Below the pieces are notes generated by a model that saw only the letters and a program-made list of their open reading frames with translations, did not search any database and was not told where the DNA came from. From NCBI GenBank assembly GCA_034440575.1, contig JAOTOL010001661.1, positions 670,001-734,000 of the forward strand: a stretch of DNA of 64,000 nucleotides, given 5' to 3'. Of this stretch, positions 57,559-64,000 are shown piece by piece. Every line of letters begins with the position of its first letter. The first letter of the stretch is position 1. This stretch comes from Imbricaverruca yamaguchii. Its lineage: Eukaryota > Arthropoda > Thecostraca > Neoverrucidae. A program made the position numbers and the translations under genes.

Positions 57559-60139
57559 GTCGTGCCCCCATCCTCTCCAATCATTCGTGATTTCAACAAT
57601 TAGCCGTGTGAGAAGAAATGGCCCTTACTCCTCTACTTGTCCCCCAGGGCGTTGTTGCTGTCTTTGTTGCTGCGCAAACCCGGGCAATTGGCGAGGATTA
57701 GCCAGTTGCAAAGGACGCTGATAAAGTGCGGCTTCTTAATTATCCTAGTAAATGAAAAATATCCGATCACCGGTAATCAGGTCGAAGCGTGCATCTCTCT
57801 ACCCGTATCGCATTCAATCGCAAAAGGACCGGTGAGTCGCATGTTTTGTCCTTGGCTGGACTTGGACTGGCACAGACAAGAACGGCGGGGGATGCCTGTG
57901 TTCGGCCGCCCACTATTCACATCCGGTGATGGACGCACTGGAAACAGCACGGCACGATGAAGCTCACCGGCTTCGCCGACCAGTCTGTATGCTGTGGGCT
58001 CGCTGTGGGCTCGTTTCCATTTATTGCGACACATGCGCACGTGAACTCGCCGACCAACTCCGCACGGGACTCGGTGGATTGCGGTATAAGTGAAAACAAG
58101 AATCGCAGTCATTCTTCGGCGGCCGATGCATGCACCAAATACAGCCCGCGCTTAATGCATCAATGCAGTGTGTTGTGCGATGAAAGTAACTATTCCGGTC
58201 GGTTACAATTCAGGCCGCAATAAGTGAAAGGGCGTCTGCAACAATGCGAACATTTGGAGTTCAATTTGTGTTTCTCTAGGAAGCACAGGCAGAGCTGGTT
58301 ACACGACGATGCCGGGAATGGTGTGTTTGGTGTGCGAGAGAGGAAGTCTGCTTTTGTGACTTTTGTGATGAAACATCAGCAAGCGTGCCCTCCTCGGCCC
58401 TGCAATACCGGTGTAGTGCTGAAATGTCATGGTCTGCCCTCATTGGACAGATCATTAGGGAAGGAAAGCTTGATGTCTACTGATTTATCAGCATTGCGAC
58501 CTCTTTCTTGGCACATTCAGTTCGCGTCATAACATTTGGGAACCAAATGCATATTCGGCAATTCGGATATTACAAATAAATGCGGCAATTCGGATATTCA
58601 AATAAAGTGGTGTAAGACATAGCAACGTCCATATTTTATTTAAACACGATAACCAATCCACTTCATCATATCACGTCTTATCACTCTGGCATTCAGAAGA
58701 ACACCACGTGCAACGCTGAAATGTATCCATGCAAATGCTTCATCGAGAACAAAATTATTCTGATAGGCCAAAAGCGTCAAAATTGTGAAAGCATCACCCC
58801 GCACAGAATGTCAAGCAGGGAAAAGTAGACTGATCCGAGCCTGACAAGGCAAAATATACAGCTGTCAAAGAATTATGCCACATGTCTATGATTATTGCGT
58901 GTTGCTAGGGTAGGTCGCCGCAAAATGATGAGCCTCTCAATAGCGGCACAGCCGGGCTGACCTGGGCCGAGCCACTCAGCCGCATTGCTTCTGGTAACCG
59001 AAGAACTCTTTTCGTCTCTCGGTCTCGGTCGTGTTAACTGTTTGAAGGATGGAATTAGACCACCTAAAAGCTTCACCACCCAACTGTTCAATCCAGCGTT
59101 GCACATGCTCGTACACGTCGGCCACATATCGTAGGCCGTCATTCTTTACACCCGAATGTCGAGAGGCGCACACATTAGCGATTTTGTACCCGTGCGGTTT
59201 GCGTAAAGAAAAGCACACAGCTTTTCAAGTATAGGCAATCAACTATTCTGGACAATGTAATTCTGATGAACAACGAGGTAAGCGTCTTATGCCCATGGTA
59301 TAGTAAAAAAAAGAAATATTTCACGAAAGGTCATAGGGGGCTACGTGGTGTTTAGTTTGCGTGACACCGAATTTGTAATCAGTAAAATATTACAATGTTT
59401 TGCTTAAGATGATACGCGTAGATACTAAGACAGGTAAATGCATGCATGTATGCCGGTGCATCTATCACGGATGCGCCTCTGTGCGTTTCTGTGTATGGAT
59501 GGAGAGAGGGAGAAAGGAAGAGAGCAAGAGCAAGAGTGAGAGCGAGAGCGAGAGTGTGTCTGCGTGCGTGCGTGTGTTTTCGATGGATGTCGCAGTGGAG
59601 ATACAAAACAGCTGCTGTAACTACGAGTAGCAATTACTTTTTTGTCCAGTGTTCTGACTTCATGATTTTTAGAGCATGAAGTTAGGCCGCACGAAGATAG
59701 GACACACGCAACGTTAAGACGTTTTGCACCATTGTCCTGATAGGAAAAGTATGACACAAATATGGCGTGCGTCCTCATGACTGTCACAGACACCGTCACC
59801 ACCATGGCAGTGCAGACAGCTCTGCTGCAATAATTGGAAGCTGAGCCGCGACACAGTTATTCCGAAATACAAAAACGTACACGTAAAACGACATTTTTTT
59901 GCTATTACTAAGGGCCTGGTAGATGGCGAAAATGTGCAGCAAATACCTGGAAACGTCTCCATGGACTCGAAGCAAACGAAAAGGACTATGACCGTGTTTC
60001 CACATTCTTTAAAAGCTAAAAGGCGTGATATCACAAATCGCAAAGCTGGGGATCTTACGAAGTTATCTACTCTTACCCCGGCTCTTTTAAGTAAGGATCC
60101 ATGTCAGTATACAATATTCTAAGTGGCATGGCACATCGG
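57559..60139. other. low-copy DNA, one odd ORF and a short GA tract
   Basis: About 2.6 kb without a recognised gene. A minus ORF at 58976-59218 (80 codons, including RYVADVYEHVQRWIEQLGGE) reads like real protein but I do not recognise it. A GA-rich tract lies at 59510-59560. Confidence 0.3.
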
Positions 60140-60440
60140 CTAAATACAATTTGTCCTAGCTTCCTTGCTTATATATTTTACACTCCTATCAATGGTACTT
60201 TACATTCTGATTGCCTTCTCACTTACTAAGTTGCATCGCTTTTCTGCTTTAAGCTCACTTGAAGCTAACACACCATCCAATTCACTCATTCTCATTGCAA
60301 ACCTAAAGGCCTCACCTTCAGGCACAGCTTTACACTTATCATAGCTAAGGACATCTGCCATTTACCATTCCACTTTTTAGATTCTCCAAGTCTAGATGAT
60401 TATTGTGAGAGTCATCATTATTTTTAGCCTGTTTGAATAG
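60140..60440 (-). pseudogene. CR1/L2-like LINE reverse transcriptase fragment
   Basis: Minus strand, two frames: HLDLENLK and KKWNGKWQMSL, then YDKCKAVPEGEAFRFAMRM, SELDGVLASSELKAEKRCNL and VSEKAIRM, then IDRSVKYISKEA. This follows the family pattern L..DL..L..W...WQM.FN..KCKV, then DLGV..S.ELK...QC......KA..ML, then I.R.F.Y.SKE. These segments lie after the catalytic FADD box, which is not visible. Frameshifts and a stop show decay. Confidence 0.7.
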
Positions 60441-61043
60441 TCACATCAATAAAGTGGGTCACGTTTTATATGTAAATTGCATGCATGCTCATTGTCTAAC
60501 TAATCTTTAATGTCAGAGCCACTTTCGTTCTACTGTGGCGGAATAATAATATACATGTCACCAGTGTTAATTTCCAGATGATAGTGCATATTTGCGAATA
60601 CTTCGTGCTATCTCGCCCTCGGTAGCACGCCACACTGGCCACGTGCTCCCCGGGGGTCTGACGCCTCCCGGTCATGTGTGAAAACAAGTGTGCGCCGGGC
60701 AGACCCGTTGGCGCTGCCGCCAGCTGTGCATGCCCTCCCCTTCCCCCTCTCCTCCCACATCGCGTGAGCGCGGACCAACTGCCGCGTGGCACCTGTCCGA
60801 CCTGGTGTCACCTGCCTGTCAACGGTGTCGAGGGGGTGCAGTGGGCGCAGCTAGTCCCACCAAAGGCCAACGACCGGCCTCGGCCGAGCTGACCGGATCA
60901 TACCCACGTGATATGCTGCGCAGGGCTGAATACAGGGATTATCTGTGTGAACGCTCCGAGACGATCGTTCCCTGGACATTTATCATGTTCAGTCGCATGT
61001 CCAGTTGTTGTGTTCGGTGTCAAATTTTGCCTTCTTCTCCCGC
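60441..61043. other. low-copy DNA, GC-rich to the right
   Basis: Nothing recognised. 60600-60900 is GC-rich with overlapping chance frames. Confidence 0.3.
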
Positions 61044-61079
61044 CACCCAAGCAGTGGCGTAGCCAAGGAGGAGAAAATG

Positions 61080-62330
61080 GGCAGCCGCCCTCCCCCTGGA
61101 GGGGCGGAGGGGGCTCTCCGGGTGGCCGCCTTGAGGGACCTCCAAAGTCCCTTCAAGGCGTCAGTGCAAGGGGCCCCTGGTCCGACGAAAGGGTCCCCGA
61201 GCTGGCGGAAAGGGTCCCGGGCCGATGAAGAGGTCCCCGAGCCAACGGAGTGTCCTGAAGAATGTGTTGCGAGCTCTTGGCTGGGCTAAGATGAAGGGCT
61301 TCTAGATCGATGGAGGGTGCCCCGAATAGTTTGAAGGGCTCGGGGTGACGGAGATGATTCCGAGCCAATATTGAGGGACCCTGTGCTGTCGGCGGAGTCC
61401 AAGCTGAAGAAAGAGCCCCTAGCTTGATATGCATCGGTCAAGCGTTTCAAGAGAGGCCTCTGGCTTGCCGGAAAAGACCCTGGGTCGTTAAAGAGGGCCC
61501 CTGAGACGACGAAAGGGCCATGATTGCCGAAAAGAACCTACCGGGTCGTCAGAAAGCGCTCTTGGGCCAACAGATAGGGTCTTAGCCGTTCAAGGGCCCT
61601 TGGCCTGGTGGGGGAGGACCAAGCTGTTTAAAGAGGGCCTCCGGCTTGACAGAGGAAGCCCTGCATTACTAAAGAGGACCCTGTATCACTAAGGAGGACC
61701 CTGTGCCAACGGAGAGGATCCATAGACGCGGGAGGACCCGGTCCGTCGGAGAGAGTGCATAGCCGGTATGAAGGGCACCTGGGCCAATGTGGGCCGAGAC
61801 CGCACAGGGGCCCCTCACACGGTAAAGAAGGTCCAAGCTTTTGAAGAGCTTGGACCGGCCGGAGGGAGCCGTGAAAGGAGGTTCATGAGCCGACAGATGG
61901 GGTCACAGGCCGAACATGCAGTCACTGGGCCGGCTTCGGCTCGTGCTGAAGAGAGGGCCTGCCAGAGGGCTGGAATGTCCATGCCAGACGGAGAGAGAAG
62001 CCTCAGCTGGAATGGGGTCCTAAGCTGAGGAACCAGCAGGACGCCTGAGGCCCAGGTAAGGCTGGAATGCTCTTTGGATTTGAAAGGGTCCCTGAGGGAT
62101 CAACAGGGCTCCTAAAAGCTGACGAGAACAAGTGATGGACCATCTCGGAACTGAATTGCCACCGAGATGAGAGCTAGACAGGGCTATTGAGGACTGTGGT
62201 CGGCCCTAACAGCAAAAGAGGGCACTGATGGATGAAGAGGATCTCGTAAGAGTCAGACAGGACGGGGCTGGGATTCTTCTGAGGTTGAGAGCGGCCCCTA
62301 ATTGATGAACTTAGAGATTAAAAAAGCCCC
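61080..62330. repeat. degenerate purine-rich repeat inside the hAT-type element
   Basis: GGGTCCC, GAGCC, GACGGAGAGG and AAAGAGG words recur every 25-35 bp without a fixed unit, for example GGACCCTGTATCACTAAGGA near 61680. It looks like an old tandem array that has drifted. Confidence 0.5.
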
Positions 62331-62940
62331 TGTTGGTAGGCGATTGATGTGAGGAATACAGCGAGCCATCCTCAGAATTAGAATGTTCTTGAAACCACAA
62401 GAGCTGTCGAAAAGCCTTGGACCCAGTTGATTCCGGCTAAGTAAAAAGAAATAAAGGAAATAATTTGCAAGGTGCCGTGTGCTGAACATATCTGGTCAGG
62501 CATGTTCTTAGTCCTTCCCCTGTCCCAAAAGCTTACACTTATTTGTCCCCACCGTTATTCACTGGTATTCATTTTGAGGAAGTATGGCGGTGTTAAAAAG
62601 GCGTAACAACGTGAGCCCTGTCCTTATCGTGAACACTCCCTATTGGACTATGTCTGAACGTAGCGGACAACAGAGCAGAGCCATTGTGCACATCAAGATG
62701 AGCACTCGTATTTTACCCAAGCGAATACAATTAATGCTTCATTAGAGATGCGTTCATGCTCCTTTATTTCCCGTAGTAGGTTTATTTTTTATTGGTTGTT
62801 GTCGATAGTGGAATGGTTTGTTTTTCATACTGGCTGTTCCCGGACTATTTGGTCTTGAGTGCTGTTCCGGCATTAGCCTTTTTTCACCACATATTAAGCG
62901 ATATTCGCATTATGTGTAACATACATATATATATTCGCGT

Positions 62941-62941
<1 letters not shown>

Positions 62942-63009
<68 letters not shown>
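62942..63009. repeat. (TA)n microsatellite
   Basis: About 34 pure TA units inside the right part of the hAT-type element. Confidence 0.97.
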
Positions 63010-63012
<3 letters not shown>

Positions 63013-63153
63013 AAGTACATATAGGGACCCATAGAAAATAAAGTGGCCGAAAATGCTTCGGAATAGTGGGAGGGGCCTCGGTAGGTAGGAAGCCATCTTC
63101 AGATGTTCGCCCCCTACCCTAGACCAAGTCCTGGCTACGCCACTGCGCCCAAG

Positions 63154-63556
63154 CCCTAAAAATATAAGGATCTTGAGAGAAAGATTAATTGAACTATACG
63201 ATTAAGAATACGACTGTCACTATACAATGCTTTGTTAATTTAGTAGCGTCAATTTGTTCCCGAATTTGAGAGCAATTACAAGAGCAATGCATGCTATCCA
63301 CCAAAAGGAAGATGTAAAAAGTATGAAAATGCACAGAACACCGCAAAATGAAATGCATGCTGTCACTGACTTTTAACTTTCTATTGGAAGCAGATCCGTT
63401 TTATCGTGCCCTTTATTAAATTTCCAGCTTCCAAATGCTATGTACTTCGTCTACCACATCTAGCTGAAGGTTTACGGTTTTATGTGTAAATAAGGTGAGT
63501 TCTAATGGTCCGACAAACTCAAACTCGGTAGCGTTCCAGTAGGTTACACATTGCAA

Positions 63557-63558
<2 letters not shown>
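63154..63558. other. AT-rich low-copy DNA
   Basis: Nothing recognised. Confidence 0.3.

Positions 63559-63632
<74 letters not shown>
63559..63632. repeat. (TA)n microsatellite
   Basis: About 37 pure TA units. Confidence 0.97.
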
Positions 63633-63635
<3 letters not shown>

Positions 63636-63732
63636 TTCCCACCACAGCTGTATCGTAACAGCCCCTACATGTGCCAAGGCTGCCTCAGGTTGCATTTGCA
63701 GTCGTCGGGACGCCAAATGTGCAGAATTATAG

Positions 63733-64000
63733 GTCATAAAGACATAAAGACATAAAAGGTTAGTGCAACTATAAGCCACAAGGGCCCTTCTTGGATGCAC
63801 TCTGTACACTGAACCAGTTGCCCACCAAATCTGTCAATCAGCCCTCCCTGTAATACTGCAAAGCAAGCCCTCTATTCTTATAATGATTGTCTATGCTGTT
63901 TTTAAAGATGCTCAATGTGCTGCTACTGACAATGTTTTCTGGCAGCTGGTTTACTACCCTGTTGGTGAAGAAAGTCTGCCTTAACCTTGAATGAAGAAAG
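63733..64000 (-). pseudogene. CR1/L2-like LINE 3' end, cut by the window edge
   Basis: Minus strand: FLHSRLRQTFFTNRVVNQLP, then ENIVSSSTLSIFKNSIDNHY and K, in one open frame. This is the conserved FF..R.V..WN.LP..VV...S...FK..LD close of CR1/L2-type reverse transcriptases; the Trp-Asn before LP is missing. The 3' end has the TTTATGTC octamer repeat (TTTATGTCTTTATGTC). Better preserved than the copy at 43964. Upstream parts lie beyond the window. Confidence 0.8.

Larger units (their letters stand above)
61044..63153. mobile_element. hAT-type non-autonomous transposon with 8-bp flanks
   Basis: Left end at 61052 reads CAGTGGCGTAGCCA; the minus strand from 63145 reads the same 14 bases. The flanking octamers are CACCCAAG (61044-61051) and CGCCCAAG (63146-63153), 7 of 8 identical. 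Known: hAT elements have TIRs starting CAG/CAGTGGCG-like sequence and duplicate 8 bp. The interior is 2,094 bp and encodes no transposase that I can see. It holds a purine-rich degenerate repeat region and a TA tract. Confidence 0.7.

Overview
The window is animal (metazoan) nuclear DNA. It has no bacterial gene layout, operons or CRISPR. It is a patchwork of decayed transposable elements, GC-rich minisatellites, long (TA)n, (CA)n and (GA)n microsatellites, and low-copy sequence without a recognisable host gene. The mix of I-type and CR1/L2-type LINEs, Penelope-like elements, piggyBac, hAT and PIF/Harbinger-type ends resembles arthropod genomes such as crustaceans or ticks. That placement is inference, and I cannot name a species. 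No intact host protein-coding exon could be supported. With about 6,000 stop codons over six frames, a few chance ORFs of 150 codons or more are expected, and the longest ORFs here (up to 814 codons) all lie inside tandem repeats.

Layout. 0-5 kb: a piggyBac-like transposase remnant cut by the 3' end of an I-type LINE, low-copy DNA, then a TTAA-flanked non-autonomous element (4076-4913). 5-9 kb: a 19-bp minisatellite, a GC-rich block and GA/CA/TA microsatellites. 9.4-10.7 kb: a Penelope-like reverse transcriptase remnant ending where a relative of the TTAA element begins. 11.6-13.5 kb: CA/TA tracts, a PIF/Harbinger-type element with long TIRs and TTA target duplications, and a 19-bp array. 15.4-16.6 kb: an 18-bp and a 39-bp array. 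20 kb: a tRNA-derived SINE. 21.0-24.6 kb: four unrelated minisatellites nearly back to back. 25.6-26.5 kb: an inverted pair of an unnamed repeat. 27.2-29.9 kb: a 40-bp array split by an insertion, then 30/32-bp arrays. 32.5-35.4 kb: a 45-bp array, a 2-kb array of 42/36-bp units each carrying CACGTG, and a 60-bp array. 38-48.8 kb: nine further minisatellites and a CR1/L2-like LINE 3' end. 49.2-52.9 kb: the best preserved element, an I-type LINE with ORF1 (zinc knuckles) and a C-terminal RNase H but no endonuclease or reverse transcriptase between them. 52.9-57.5 kb: more arrays, a second Penelope-like remnant and another LINE 3' end. 60-64 kb: CR1/L2-like reverse transcriptase pieces around a 2.1-kb hAT-type element with TIRs and near-identical 8-bp flanks.

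The genes do not form a pathway. What can be read is an insertion history: a TTAA element inside a Penelope element, a LINE inside a piggyBac gene, an insert inside a tandem array, and an array seeded at a LINE tail. By rough count about one fifth of the window is minisatellite.
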